A stretch of 56,538 nt of DNA. It comes from Thermoanaerobaculum sp. Its GTDB lineage: Bacteria > Acidobacteriota > Thermoanaerobaculia > Multivoradales > UBA5704. Each line of letters starts with the position of its first letter. The first letter of the stretch is position 1. Shown piece by piece: positions 25,615 to 35,943 of this stretch. The DNA lies in the NCBI GenBank assembly GCA_021154885.1, contig JAJKHS010000138.1:1-56538 (forward strand), given 5' to 3'. The position numbers were made by a program, and so were the translations under genes. Under the pieces are notes generated by a model. The model searched no databases, was not told the DNA's origin, and saw only the letters and a list, made by a program, of their open reading frames with translations.

Positions 25615-26154
25615 ATGGCCCTGACCTCCACCATCCACACCTTCGACATCTCCCTGGCGGACTCCGACCGCGGGGTCTACGAGGATCTGTCCCTGCGGGT
25701 GGCACGGCACCCCTCGGAGACGGAGGAGTTCTTCGTCACCCGGGTGCTCGCCTACTGCCTGGAGTACGAGGAGGGGATCGCCTTCTCGAAGGGGGTCAGC
25801 GACGGCGACGAGCCCGCCATCCTCGTGCGCGACGCGGCGGGCCGCTACAAGGCGTGGATCGAGATCGGCTCGCCGGACGCGGACCGCCTCCACAAGGCCG
25901 CCAAGACCGCGGAGCGGGTCGCCGTCTACACCTTCAAGGACCCGGCCTCTCTCCTGCGCCGGCTGGAGGGGGAGCGCATTCACCGCGCGGCGGAGATCCC
26001 CATCTGGTCTCCGGACCGGAGCCTCATAGCCGATCTCGTCGCTCTCCTCGACCGCCGGATGGCCTTCCACCTCTCCGTGGCGGGACGGGAGCTCTATCTC
26101 GACGTTGGGGGAAAGACCTTCAGCGGTCCTCTGACGGAGCACCGTCTGGGCTGA
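25615..26154 (+). CDS. yaeQ: YaeQ family protein
   Basis: A 179-aa protein that follows the YaeQ pattern from end to end: MALTSTIHTFDISLADSDRGVY, LRVARHPSETEEFFVTRVLAY, the GISFSKG-like IAFSKGVSDGDEPAI, then WIEIGSPDADRLHKAAK and VAVYTF. YaeQ has a PD-(D/E)xK nuclease-like fold; the conserved E-x-D-E-P-A and WIE residues occupy the active-site positions. Its cellular role is not established (it has been linked to transcription in enterobacteria). Length is normal. Its last 35 nt overlap the convergent 73-aa gene. Confidence 0.93.
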   Translation: MALTSTIHTFDISLADSDRGVYEDLSLRVARHPSETEEFFVTRVLAYCLEYEEGIAFSKGVSDGDEPAILVRDAAGRYKAWIEIGSPDADRLHKAAKTAERVAVYTFKDPASLLRRLEGERIHRAAEIPIWSPDRSLIADLVALLDRRMAFHLSVAGRELYLDVGGKTFSGPLTEHRLG

Positions 26155-26341
26155 CGGAGCCCTCCTCGCTCTCCGGTACGCAGGTCCCGTCGGGATAGAG
26201 CGCGACGACCTGCTCATCTCGCCAGACATACACCGGTCGACCAGCACGCCAGTGTTCGGCGATGGCTGCCGCAACAGCCTCTTTCATGGCGCGATCGGCC
26301 TTCTCGACGAGAGGAGGCAACTCGGTTCCTTCGAAGATCAT
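26120..26341 (-). CDS. 73-aa partner protein of the zeta-like kinase
   Basis: A small acidic protein with a helical N-terminal half (VEKADRAMKEAVAAAIAEHWRAG) and a short beta segment PVYVWRDEQVVALYPDG near residues 36-52, then a disordered tail. Its ATG overlaps the stop of the zeta-like gene (26338-26341, ATGA), so the two are coupled. In epsilon-zeta systems the antitoxin usually precedes the toxin; here the small gene follows, so an antitoxin role is only an inference from pairing. The 3' end overlaps yaeQ on the opposite strand. Confidence 0.7.
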   Translation of the reverse strand: MIFEGTELPPLVEKADRAMKEAVAAAIAEHWRAGRPVYVWRDEQVVALYPDGTCVPESEEGSVSPDGAPSEDR

Positions 26342-26931
26342 TTCGCGGCGGTCTCCTGTTTGATTCTAGCGAAACTCGGGGGATCAAAGACATAGCGCCG
26401 TCCATCGAAGAGAAAGGCAACCATCCTGGGAGCCTCTCCGGCATTATCGAAGATCAGCGAGGAATCCAGCAGAGGCTCATAGAGATGGAACAGATTGGAG
26501 AGCCCCCGATCAAACCTTCGACGGACGACTTGCTCGGGTATGGGATGGCCTCCCGAGCGCACGCGCTCACGGACCCGCGCAACCGCGAGATACGGAGTGG
26601 GGAGCCATAGGAAAAACAGGTGGAGCCGGTAACCCTCGCCGCGCAGTCGGTTCAGCCACGCCACATAGCCACGGCCCGCCAGAGTCGTCTCGAAGCCGAA
26701 GTCGACGCGGGAACGGGCCAGCGTCTCGATCCTCTCCAGCATGAGCCGGCCGGCCTCGATGGCGAGGCTCTCCGGGTTGAAAGGCGAGAGCCCGGCGGCG
26801 ATCAGGTCGGCGTTGACGAACTCCTTGCAGTCCGCATACTCCGGCAGGAAGAGCCGGGCGAAGGTGCTCTTCCCCGCGCCGTTTGGGCCGGCGAGGATGT
26901 ACACGCTGGGCTGCCGTTCTCCAGTCACCAC
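26338..26931 (-). CDS. Zeta-toxin-like P-loop kinase
   Basis: A 197-aa P-loop protein of the zeta toxin/AAA type. The Walker A is AGPNGAGKST (14-23). The next element is the ADLIAAGLSPFNPES segment and the helix IEAGRLMLERIETLARSRVDFGFETTL, which matches the zeta substrate-binding region with the FETT motif, followed by the lid with RVRERVRSGGHPIPEQVVRRRFDRGL. Zeta toxins phosphorylate UDP-N-acetylglucosamine; several chromosomal relatives have other or unknown targets. It is coupled to a 73-aa gene and preceded by the palindrome array at 27004-27287. Confidence 0.88.
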   Translation of the reverse strand: MVTGERQPSVYILAGPNGAGKSTFARLFLPEYADCKEFVNADLIAAGLSPFNPESLAIEAGRLMLERIETLARSRVDFGFETTLAGRGYVAWLNRLRGEGYRLHLFFLWLPTPYLAVARVRERVRSGGHPIPEQVVRRRFDRGLSNLFHLYEPLLDSSLIFDNAGEAPRMVAFLFDGRRYVFDPPSFARIKQETAAK

Positions 26932-27003
26932 TCCACTCTATGATGGTCCCTCGAAGCCGGAAAGCGTCGACTCCACTCCAAGGGAAGCCAATCACCGGAC
27001 TCC

Positions 27004-27287
27004 CTACACGCTTTCCTGACCGGAGAGCGTAGACCAGCCCCTGCCCTACACCCTTTTCCACCAAAAAAGTGTAGACCACTCTCCTCCCGGACCCCTCGCG
27101 CCATCTCCCTACACCATTTCCCCTGAAAAGAGTGTAGACCTGCCTGCAAGCCCTACCCTTCCGCCGTCGGAGCCGAGGGGAATCCAGACGAAGGTCGTCC
27201 AGCTTGGCCGAATCTACACTTTTTCTCGGAGGAATGGTGTATCCCAGGAGGCGTCCCACACGTTTGCCGCGGAAGTTCGTGTATCCC
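27004..27287. repeat. Array of five 32-bp palindromes upstream of the zeta-like gene
   Basis: Five imperfect palindromes of the form CTACAC-N-TTT-CC...GG-AAA-N-GTGTAGACC lie at 27004-27035, 27046-27077, 27109-27140, 27214-27245 and 27257-27287. The last two end GTGTATCCC instead of GTGTAGACC. Their centres are separated by 42, 63, 105 and about 42 bp. A half-unit (right arm only) at about 26957-26974 fits the same spacing, 63 bp before the first. There are no spacers of constant length as in a CRISPR. This explains the whole 424-bp gap 26932-27355; no gene is seen there. Confidence 0.82.
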
Positions 27288-27355
27288 GCTGGCTTGAGGA
27301 CAGGAACGCCCGGCGCGAGGCCGGACGCTGCCGTCGCGGATGCAGAGACCCGCGA

Positions 27356-30349
27356 TCAGAACAGGATCCGGACCCCCACCTGCGCCTGCCGCGGATCGCC
27401 GTTGCCGCTCTGCACGGTACCGTCGAAGTTGAAGATCAGGTTGGTGACCTCGGGGCGCCGGAAGTTGGCGCTGTTGAAGACGTTGAAGACGTCGAGGCTG
27501 GGCTGGATCGTCAGGCTGCCAACCTTGAAATCGCGTGACAGGCGCAGGTCGAGGGAGTTGAACTGGTTGTTCTTGCGGCCGAGGTTGCGCGTCGTCACCG
27601 AGCCGTCGGGGTTGATACGGTCCTGAGGCGTGTTGGCCACAGCGCCGGTGGCGGTGATCGACTGCGGCTGGGCCGAGCGGTAGGCGTAGCGGAAGCTGAC
27701 GTCGAGGGCGTGGGGCGCCTGCCAGAGGAGGAAGGCGTTGACGCGGTGGCGCTGGTCGCGGTCCGAATAACCGTACTCCGGGCCAAGATCGGTGATTTTG
27801 GCGTAGCGGAACGAGAACGGATCGCGCTCGTTGTCGTCGTCCGACTTGTCCTTCGAGTACGTATAGTAGACCTGATACTGGAACCGGCCCGTCCACCGTT
27901 TGTTGGCGCCGACCGTGATCCCCCAGTAGTTGCTCCGCGCCCGCGATTCGACGGTCGTCAAGGTGCCGATGCCGTTGGCACCGCCGGGCGGCAGACCGGT
28001 GCCCCAGGGTGAGCCCAGCAGGGGGTCGTTGCGGTTGACGAAACGGGTGAGGTGATCGCCCTTGGCATAGTTCCCCTTGACCAGCAGCGCCAGGCCGGTC
28101 GCCACCTCTCGCTCATAGGAGAGGCTCGTCGCCGTGGTGCGCGGGTTCTGGAAGTTCTTGTCGAAGACGAACACGTCGGGATCGAAGGGCGAGCCGACCT
28201 GCGATTGCGGGATCAGGTTCGGGTACGCCGGCACCGGCCCCAGGATCCCCGCGAGCGGGCTGCTGCGGAAGATCGATTGGCCGAGGGTGCCATTGGTCGA
28301 GCGGGTGGAGGCGAGCGCCAGCCCGGGGACGCGGGCGTAGAAGATGCCGGCCGTGGCGCGCACGACCCCCTTGCCATCCCCCTTCGGGTCCCAGGTGATC
28401 CCCAGCCGCGGCTGCCACATGTTGTAGTCCGACGGGATCTTGCCGTCCGAGGGGAAATGCTGCGGGCCGGCGGCGGTGACGACCGTCTTGCCGATGAACG
28501 GTGCGAAGAAGACCTGGCTGGCCGGCGTGCGTACGTCGGGCTCGATCTGCGCCTCCCAGCGCAGGCCATACTGGACGGTGAGGTTCGCCTTCGGCTGCCA
28601 ACTGTCCTGAAGGAAGGCGGCGGGCTCCTTCTGCGGGATCTTCTGCGTGCCGGCATCCTCGACCGTGTGGCCGTTGGCGCCCGCCTGCTGGAGATAGAGC
28701 AGCACCGGGCCGGTGACCGTGGTCCCCGGCGGGCAGACGCCGGCCTGCGAGGAGCTGCCGTCCGAGCACTCGACGTAGCTCGGGTTCCTGGCGTAGTTGA
28801 GGAAGCCTTCCGTCGAGCTGAAGATGAAGCGCCCGTTGGCAAAGCCGAGGAAGGTCTGGTTCGAGCTCACCTGGTTGTACTCGACGCCGCCCTTGAGCGC
28901 ATGGCTGCCGCGCAGGACCGAAAGGTTTTCGTTGAGCTGGTAGCGCTCGTCGTAGTACTTGACGGGGATGAAGAACGGCTCGCCGAAACGGAAGCTGTGC
29001 GCGAAGTCGAAGGCGGTGTCCGGCAGCGGCCGGCCGTTGATCAGGGGTCCGTTGTACGGCCGCGGGCGGTCCTCGCGGGCGTACTGGAAGCGGAGCTCGT
29101 TGAGCAGCGACTCGGAGAGGGTGGAGATGATCGACCCCGTGCCGGCGTTCGACTTGTCCTTCTCGATGGCGTTGGCGCTGCGGCCCCAGGTGTCGACGTC
29201 GAAGGTGCCGTTCGCCTGCTCGGCCCAGGTGTAGGTGTAGCGCAGAGTGACCTGGTGCTTGTCGGAGGCCTGCCAGTCCACCTTGCCGAGGAACACCCGG
29301 GCGTCATTGGTGCGCTCGATGGGGAGGTTCTCCCCCGGGTCGCCGATGCTGGCAAAATAGTCGACGATCCGCGGATCGATGCGCGTGGGGTCGGTCTGCT
29401 TGGTCGAGCGCCCCCGCTGGTAGTCGGCGGAGACGAAGAAGAAGGTCTTGTCGCGCACCAGCGGGCCACCCAGGGTGAAACCCGCCTGGGTCTGGTTCTC
29501 GTCAAACTTCGGGGCCAAGCCCCCCGAGGGTGCCTCAGCGCGCGAGGAGAGGCTCTGGTTCTTGAAGAAGCCGTGGGCGCTGCCCTGGAGCTGGTTGGTG
29601 CCGGACTTGGTGACGACGTTGACGAAGCCGCCCGAGGAGCGGCCGAACTCGGCGTTGGCGCCGTCCGCCACCACCACGACCTCCTTGACGGCGTCGAGGT
29701 TGAAGGTGAAGGCCGGCCGCTGGCCGCCGCGCTGCTCGCCGAAGAACGGGTTGTTGAAGTCCGCGCCGTCGACCGAGACGTTGTTGTGAATTCCCTTCTG
29801 GCCGTTGATCGACAGCTCGTCGCCGTCCGGCCCCTGGACGGTGGTGACGCCCGGGGTCAGCTTGGTGTAGTCGAGGAAGTTGCGACCGTTGTTGGGCAGG
29901 TTCTCGACCGACCTCTCGTCGATGCGGACCGCGCCCTCGACGCGGTTGGTCTCGATGACCGGCGCCTCACCGGTGACCGTGATCTCGCCCGCGGCCGAGA
30001 CCTGAAGGGGAAGCTTCAGGTTGATCGTCTGTCCAACCCCGAGGTCGATTCCCTCGCGGACCAGCTTGGCGAATCCCGTGAGGTCGACCGTGATGCGGTA
30101 CGGTCCGAGCGGCAACAGGAGCGCCCGGAAGCTGCCGTCGGCGCCGGTCACGACCACCTTGTCGTAGTTCGTGGCCGTGTTTCGCAGCGTGACCGTCGCC
30201 CCCGGCAGGACTCCCCCGCCCTCGTCGGTGACGATCCCTTCGATGACGCCGGTCGTCGCCTGCGACTGGGCGAAGACTGCCGGCGCCCAGGCGAGGACCA
30301 TGGCGACCATGGCAAGGACCAGAAGACCCACGCACCAACGTCGAGACAT
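27356..30349 (-). CDS. TonB-dependent receptor with N-terminal carboxypeptidase-regulatory-like domain
   Basis: A 997-aa outer-membrane receptor of the Oar/CarboxypepD_reg type. The signal peptide ends about residue 27 (AWAPAVFAQ). Residues 30-115 form the regulatory-like Ig domain (GVIEGIVTDEGGGVLPGATV). The plug follows, with RVEGAVRIDERSVENLPNNG and the SINGQKGIHNNVSVDGADFNN motif. The remainder is a beta-barrel, ending with GVRILF, whose terminal Phe is the outer-membrane targeting signal. Substrate is not evident; no neighbouring SusD-like gene is present. It is monocistronic, with a strong promoter upstream. Confidence 0.95.
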   Translation of the reverse strand: MSRRWCVGLLVLAMVAMVLAWAPAVFAQSQATTGVIEGIVTDEGGGVLPGATVTLRNTATNYDKVVVTGADGSFRALLLPLGPYRITVDLTGFAKLVREGIDLGVGQTINLKLPLQVSAAGEITVTGEAPVIETNRVEGAVRIDERSVENLPNNGRNFLDYTKLTPGVTTVQGPDGDELSINGQKGIHNNVSVDGADFNNPFFGEQRGGQRPAFTFNLDAVKEVVVVADGANAEFGRSSGGFVNVVTKSGTNQLQGSAHGFFKNQSLSSRAEAPSGGLAPKFDENQTQAGFTLGGPLVRDKTFFFVSADYQRGRSTKQTDPTRIDPRIVDYFASIGDPGENLPIERTNDARVFLGKVDWQASDKHQVTLRYTYTWAEQANGTFDVDTWGRSANAIEKDKSNAGTGSIISTLSESLLNELRFQYAREDRPRPYNGPLINGRPLPDTAFDFAHSFRFGEPFFIPVKYYDERYQLNENLSVLRGSHALKGGVEYNQVSSNQTFLGFANGRFIFSSTEGFLNYARNPSYVECSDGSSSQAGVCPPGTTVTGPVLLYLQQAGANGHTVEDAGTQKIPQKEPAAFLQDSWQPKANLTVQYGLRWEAQIEPDVRTPASQVFFAPFIGKTVVTAAGPQHFPSDGKIPSDYNMWQPRLGITWDPKGDGKGVVRATAGIFYARVPGLALASTRSTNGTLGQSIFRSSPLAGILGPVPAYPNLIPQSQVGSPFDPDVFVFDKNFQNPRTTATSLSYEREVATGLALLVKGNYAKGDHLTRFVNRNDPLLGSPWGTGLPPGGANGIGTLTTVESRARSNYWGITVGANKRWTGRFQYQVYYTYSKDKSDDDNERDPFSFRYAKITDLGPEYGYSDRDQRHRVNAFLLWQAPHALDVSFRYAYRSAQPQSITATGAVANTPQDRINPDGSVTTRNLGRKNNQFNSLDLRLSRDFKVGSLTIQPSLDVFNVFNSANFRRPEVTNLIFNFDGTVQSGNGDPRQAQVGVRILF

Positions 30350-30396
30350 CGCGACCCCCTTCTGTGACTTTTCCGCGACAGACTGGAAACGTCCCC

Positions 30397-30425
30397 ACGA
30401 TACGACGGGGGTTTGAGGGCGTCAA
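30397..30425 (-). promoter_or_regulatory. Sigma70-type promoter of the TonB receptor gene
   Basis: TTGACG (30425-30420) and TATCGT (30402-30397) on the minus strand with an optimal 17-bp spacer. The start would be near 30390, about 40 nt before the ATG, leaving room for the AAGGGGG ribosome site. This is the best housekeeping-type promoter match I found in the window. Confidence 0.6.
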
Positions 30426-30482
30426 GGATCTACAGGGGGCGACGCCGGTTTGTAACACGGGCGCGGCGGCGGTCAGCGCCTG

Positions 30483-31283
30483 TCAGCGTCCGGAGCTCTT
30501 GAGTTGTCGGACCTCTGCGCGCAGCCGCTCCAGCTCCGCTTTGGCGGCCTTCCGGCCTTCCTCTTGCTCGCGGGAGCTTAGAAGCCGTTCCCCTGTGCGG
30601 GCATCGAACACTTCGACCTGATCCCCTTGCGCGGAGACCCCGAACCGGAGCCCCACGCTCGCGCAGAGGAGGCGTCCTTGGGCATCAGGCTCGATCGGCC
30701 GATAACTTCCCTCTGGGTCCAGATGATATCCCTGGAGCCGGAACCGGTTCCCCGTCCTCGAGAGGGGAGGATCCACCAGCAGGTAGTCCGGGATGCCCAA
30801 ACCTTGATAGAGCTGCACCTTGTCCTCCTGGTCCGCCCTGCGGAGTGCCTTGATCTGCGAGAGGACCTCGATGGCCAGACAGGGAACAGCTCTCTGCTTG
30901 ACCGGGTCGAACCTCCAGAGCTCGAGATCGGGGTTCCGAGCCCCGCGCACCACCATCACGTCCGGAGCCGGTCCTCGACGACCTGGGCCCGTCAGGAGTT
31001 GGACGTCGTTGAGGACCAGGACGTCTTCATCGCGGCCCAGATGGCGCTCCAGGATGTCATTGAAATACAGGACGGCTCGACCGTGAGGTCTTCCTTGCGC
31101 CCATTTGTCCCCGAGCTTCGGATTGAGAAAGTCCTCCGGCGTGAGAGGGATGGACAGGAACTCCACGGTACCGTCCGGACGCTCGACGCAACGCTCGAGA
31201 TACGACTCCCGCTCGTCCTCCGGGAGCCAGGCATCGAGCTCGTCGTTCTCCTCCGGGGGGATCTTCCACGCGCGCTTGGCCAT
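30483..31283 (-). CDS. Uma2 family endonuclease-like protein
   Basis: A 266-aa protein of the Uma2/DUF820 group (PD-(D/E)xK restriction-endonuclease fold). The ATG at 31281-31283 is preferred because the residues before it lack family similarity. The motif residues are the PD pair at 107-108 (APDVMVV) and Glu139 in CLAIEVLS, with LYQGLGIPDYLLVDP in the family position for the C-terminal strand. The last 35 residues are a charged coiled coil (REQEEGRKAAKAELERLRAE), frequent in Uma2 members. Function in cells is unknown; the genes are often multicopy. Single gene, no partner. Confidence 0.9.
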   Translation of the reverse strand: MAKRAWKIPPEENDELDAWLPEDERESYLERCVERPDGTVEFLSIPLTPEDFLNPKLGDKWAQGRPHGRAVLYFNDILERHLGRDEDVLVLNDVQLLTGPGRRGPAPDVMVVRGARNPDLELWRFDPVKQRAVPCLAIEVLSQIKALRRADQEDKVQLYQGLGIPDYLLVDPPLSRTGNRFRLQGYHLDPEGSYRPIEPDAQGRLLCASVGLRFGVSAQGDQVEVFDARTGERLLSSREQEEGRKAAKAELERLRAEVRQLKSSGR

Positions 31284-31391
31284 GGCTCCGAGTATAGGGA
31301 GTCTCCCGAGATCCGTCAAAGATATCGCGAGGAGGCGACGAAAGGGAAGAGCTTTGCGGAAAGAGGAGACGCGGGGGCTCCGGGCTTGAGG

Positions 31392-32384
31392 TCAGGAGAT
31401 GACGATCCAGGTGTCGTTGGGATTCAAGTAGGCGATCGTAAAGCTCTGGAAATCCTGCCGCAGGTCAGCGTTTGTCGGCGCGAGCGCCTCCCAGGCGCCC
31501 CAACGGGATGCGGCATCGCGCGACATGACGTTGGTGTATGCGAAGCCAAGCGGGTTGGTTCCGCTATAACGCCTCTGAAAGGTCTCGACGATGGGTGCCC
31601 AGAAGCCGACCCCGACGGCCTTTTGTTCCCCAATTGTGGCGGAATAGTCGTAGCTGTAGACCAAGTCTAACTGCTGCAACGTCGGATTGAACAGAAAGAC
31701 CTCGTTTCTCCAGGATCCCGCCCCCGTCTGGTAGGTGGAGTTGAAAGCGTAGAGAGTCTGATACGTTTTGCCGTCGATATCGAGCGAGCCCAGGTAATTA
31801 GCGAGCATTGAGTAGGGGCGGTCGACTTGCCACTGCGCGCCCGGCCGGGCCCAGTCGTAAACGTTGAAGCTAAACTCGTTCTGAGCGTAATAAGATACCA
31901 AGGCTTCCACACCTTTTCCCGTGCGGTTGGTTGCGGTGAGATACAGCCAGTAGTTCACATTCCCGCCGGGAACGGTGGGGCAAACAATAGAGAATTCGAG
32001 AGCGGATCCCGTTTCCCAAGCGACTCGGTAGCTCGGGTTATAGTAGAAGCCGTAGCCCACCCCTCCGGGAGGGGGCCGGTCTGCGGGATCTTCCTCTTCC
32101 TCGGCTCCTTCGGCAGCGGGAGCCGTGGAGAGCGCATCGATCTCCGCGATGGCTGCCTGTTTCTGATGCGCAGTCATCTGGGGATGCGACTGGATCAGCC
32201 GCTTCTTGCTGGCCAGGAACGCCTGGACCTCAGCCCGTTCCTCTGAGGCGGATTTCCTGGAGGGCTGCGCGAACTCGGCTCGCGCATCGCGAACGGACAG
32301 GACCCGGTCCAGAGCCCGGCTGTAGACGGTCGAGGCACCTCCCGCCTCTTGAATGACTTTCCGCCTCTTATCCGCTGGGCTCAT
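31392..32384 (-). CDS. Hypothetical 330-aa protein with aromatic-rich beta domain
   Basis: No family recognised. Residues 1-85 are charged and helical (EERAEVQAFLASKKRLIQSH, TAHQKQAAIAEIDAL), followed by an acidic/Pro linker near 95-105 (EGAEEEEDPADRPPPGG). The remaining 225 residues are unusually rich in Tyr, Trp, Asn and Phe with alternating hydrophobic pattern, as in a beta-sandwich or carbohydrate-binding-like fold (VNYWLYLTATNRTGKG, WRNEVFLFNPTLQQLDL). There is no signal peptide or lipobox, which is surprising for this composition. Base composition is lower in GC than its neighbours. Stands alone. Confidence 0.75.
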   Translation of the reverse strand: MSPADKRRKVIQEAGGASTVYSRALDRVLSVRDARAEFAQPSRKSASEERAEVQAFLASKKRLIQSHPQMTAHQKQAAIAEIDALSTAPAAEGAEEEEDPADRPPPGGVGYGFYYNPSYRVAWETGSALEFSIVCPTVPGGNVNYWLYLTATNRTGKGVEALVSYYAQNEFSFNVYDWARPGAQWQVDRPYSMLANYLGSLDIDGKTYQTLYAFNSTYQTGAGSWRNEVFLFNPTLQQLDLVYSYDYSATIGEQKAVGVGFWAPIVETFQRRYSGTNPLGFAYTNVMSRDAASRWGAWEALAPTNADLRQDFQSFTIAYLNPNDTWIVIS

Positions 32385-32447
32385 GCTCTATCCTCCCATC
32401 CTCACGATACGCGCCTCGCCGCGCCAAGGCAAGGACGGAGGATGCTC

Positions 32448-33215
32448 CTACGCCTCCAACGGCGGCTTCGGCACCGCCGTCGACTTCGCCTTCAGGTAAT
32501 CCCGGTTCATCTTCGCGATGAAGTCGATCGAGATCCCCTTGGGACAGACGGCTTCGCACTCGGCGTAGTTGGAGCAGGCGCCGAAGCCCTCCTTCTCCAT
32601 GGCCTCGACCATGGAGAGGGCGCGGTCGTAGCGCTCGGGCTGGCCTTGAGGGAGCAGGTTGAGGTGGGAGACCTTGGCCGAGGTGAAGAGCTGCGCCGCG
32701 CTGTTCGGGCACTGGGCCACGCAGGCGCCGCAAGCGATGCAGGCGGCAGCGTCGAAGGCGCGGTCGGAGAGGGCCTTGGGGACCGGAATGAGGTTCGCTT
32801 CCGGCGCGCTGCCGGTCGCCACCGACACGAAGCCGCCCGACTGGATGATGCGGTCGAAGGCGCCACGGTCGACCACCAGATCCTTTACGACCGGGAACGC
32901 CTTGGAGCGCCAGGGCTCCAGGTGGAGGACGTCGCCGTCCTTGAAGTGGCGCATGTGGAGCTGGCAGACGGTGGTGTGCGGCAGCGGCCCGTGGGCCTCG
33001 CCGTTGATCATGAAGCCGCAGGAGCCACAGATCCCCTCGCGGCAGTCGTGCTCGAAGGCGACGGGCTCCTCTCCCTTCTGAATGAGCTGCTCGTTGAGGA
33101 TGTCCAGCATCTCCAGGAACGAGGCGTGCTCGGTGACGCCGGTGACCTCGTATCGGACCATGCGCCCCTCGTCCGCGGGGCTCTTCTGACGCCAGACGTG
33201 GAGGGTCAGGTTCAT
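32448..33215 (-). CDS. sdhB: Succinate dehydrogenase/fumarate reductase iron-sulfur subunit
   Basis: A 255-aa iron-sulfur subunit of complex II. The [2Fe-2S] ligands are Cys58, Cys63, Cys66 and Cys84 ([10 protein letters not shown]...TVC). The C-terminal ferredoxin domain has [12 protein letters not shown] for one cluster and [14 protein letters not shown] for the remaining ligands, giving the [4Fe-4S] and [3Fe-4S] sets. It carries electrons between the flavoprotein and the cytochrome b subunit at the inner membrane. It begins immediately after the sdhA stop. The C-A-B order and the sequence type resemble the Bacteroidetes/epsilon group with a single diheme membrane subunit. Confidence 0.97.
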   Translation of the reverse strand: MNLTLHVWRQKSPADEGRMVRYEVTGVTEHASFLEMLDILNEQLIQKGEEPVAFEHDCREGICGSCGFMINGEAHGPLPHTTVCQLHMRHFKDGDVLHLEPWRSKAFPVVKDLVVDRGAFDRIIQSGGFVSVATGSAPEANLIPVPKALSDRAFDAAACIACGACVAQCPNSAAQLFTSAKVSHLNLLPQGQPERYDRALSMVEAMEKEGFGACSNYAECEAVCPKGISIDFIAKMNRDYLKAKSTAVPKPPLEA

Positions 33216-35129
<1,914 letters not shown>

Positions 35130-35141
35130 GGCGCGGAGCTC

Positions 35142-35870
35142 CTAGCGAACGAGGCCGGTCCACACGGCCAGGGGAAACGAGATGTTGCCGATAGTGATGA
35201 TCCAGGCAAAGGCGTGGGCGAAGGTGCTGCGCCAGCGGTTGAACCGGGGACTGTTCCAGCCCAGCGACTGAAAGAGGCTCCAGAGCCCGTGGTAGAGATG
35301 AAACCCCAGGGCGACCTGGGCCACGATGTAGAACAGCGCCACGTACCAGACGCTGAAACTGGCCAGCATGTTGCGGCGGACCGCTCCCTCCTGGAAGCCG
35401 GGATTGAGGGTCCCGGTCGTGAAGTCCAGCAGGTGGTAGATGACGAAGAGCAGGATGATGATCCCGCCCCAGCGCATGGTACGGGAGGCGTAGCTGGTAT
35501 GCCGCTTGGGCTGGTTGACGTAGCCGGACGGCCGCGCGGCCTGGCTGAGTCGCGTCACCTGCCAGGCCGCCCACATGTGCAGGATGACGGCGACGAGCAG
35601 CACGACGCGGACGATCCAGAGCGCGCCGCTGGCCGGCAGGGCCGGTGCCCCCACCTGGCGGAGAAAGGCGCCATAGGCGTCGAGGTAGGGCAGCGGCTTC
35701 GAGGCGCAGGTGCCGGAGGCGTCCAGATAGGCGCAGTACGTCCCCGGCTCGTACAGCTTCAGGTTGCCGATCATGTGCCCCAGCACGAAGCCGAACAGGA
35801 TGATGCCGGTGACCGCCATCACCGCCTTCTTGCCTACTGCGGATTGGTAGAGATCAGTGAACCAGGACAT
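35142..35870 (-). CDS. sdhC: Succinate dehydrogenase diheme cytochrome b subunit
   Basis: A 242-aa membrane anchor with five predicted helices, starting AVMAVTGIILFGFVLGHMIGNL. Candidate axial heme ligands are the His residues in GHMIGN, ILHMWAAW, VIYHLLDF and FHLYHGLW, the set found in single-chain diheme SdhC/FrdC. Such subunits oxidise or reduce menaquinone. First gene of the sdhCAB operon; a CRP-like site and a possible -10 (TAGGAT) lie in the 67 nt between it and pcnB. Confidence 0.95.
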   Translation of the reverse strand: MSWFTDLYQSAVGKKAVMAVTGIILFGFVLGHMIGNLKLYEPGTYCAYLDASGTCASKPLPYLDAYGAFLRQVGAPALPASGALWIVRVVLLVAVILHMWAAWQVTRLSQAARPSGYVNQPKRHTSYASRTMRWGGIIILLFVIYHLLDFTTGTLNPGFQEGAVRRNMLASFSVWYVALFYIVAQVALGFHLYHGLWSLFQSLGWNSPRFNRWRSTFAHAFAWIITIGNISFPLAVWTGLVR

Positions 35871-35925
35871 GGGATTTCCTCTCGGGAGCTCGCACCAGCC
35901 CTATCCTATGCCAAACCCTCCCGGT

Positions 35926-35943
35926 TTGTGAAACCTGTCACAA
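35926..35943. promoter_or_regulatory. CRP/FNR-family binding site upstream of sdhCAB
   Basis: The sequence TTGTGAAACCTGTCACAA contains TGTGA-N6-TCACA, the exact E. coli CRP consensus half-sites. It is centred at 35934.5, about 38-42 bp before a transcription start predicted from TAGGAT (35908-35903), the class II activator position. It overlaps the pcnB stop codon (35938-35940). The actual regulator in this organism is unknown. Confidence 0.55.

Noticed and set aside
27004-27287. CRISPR array
   Set aside because: Units are palindromic and variable, spacers are of unequal length and no cas gene is nearby.
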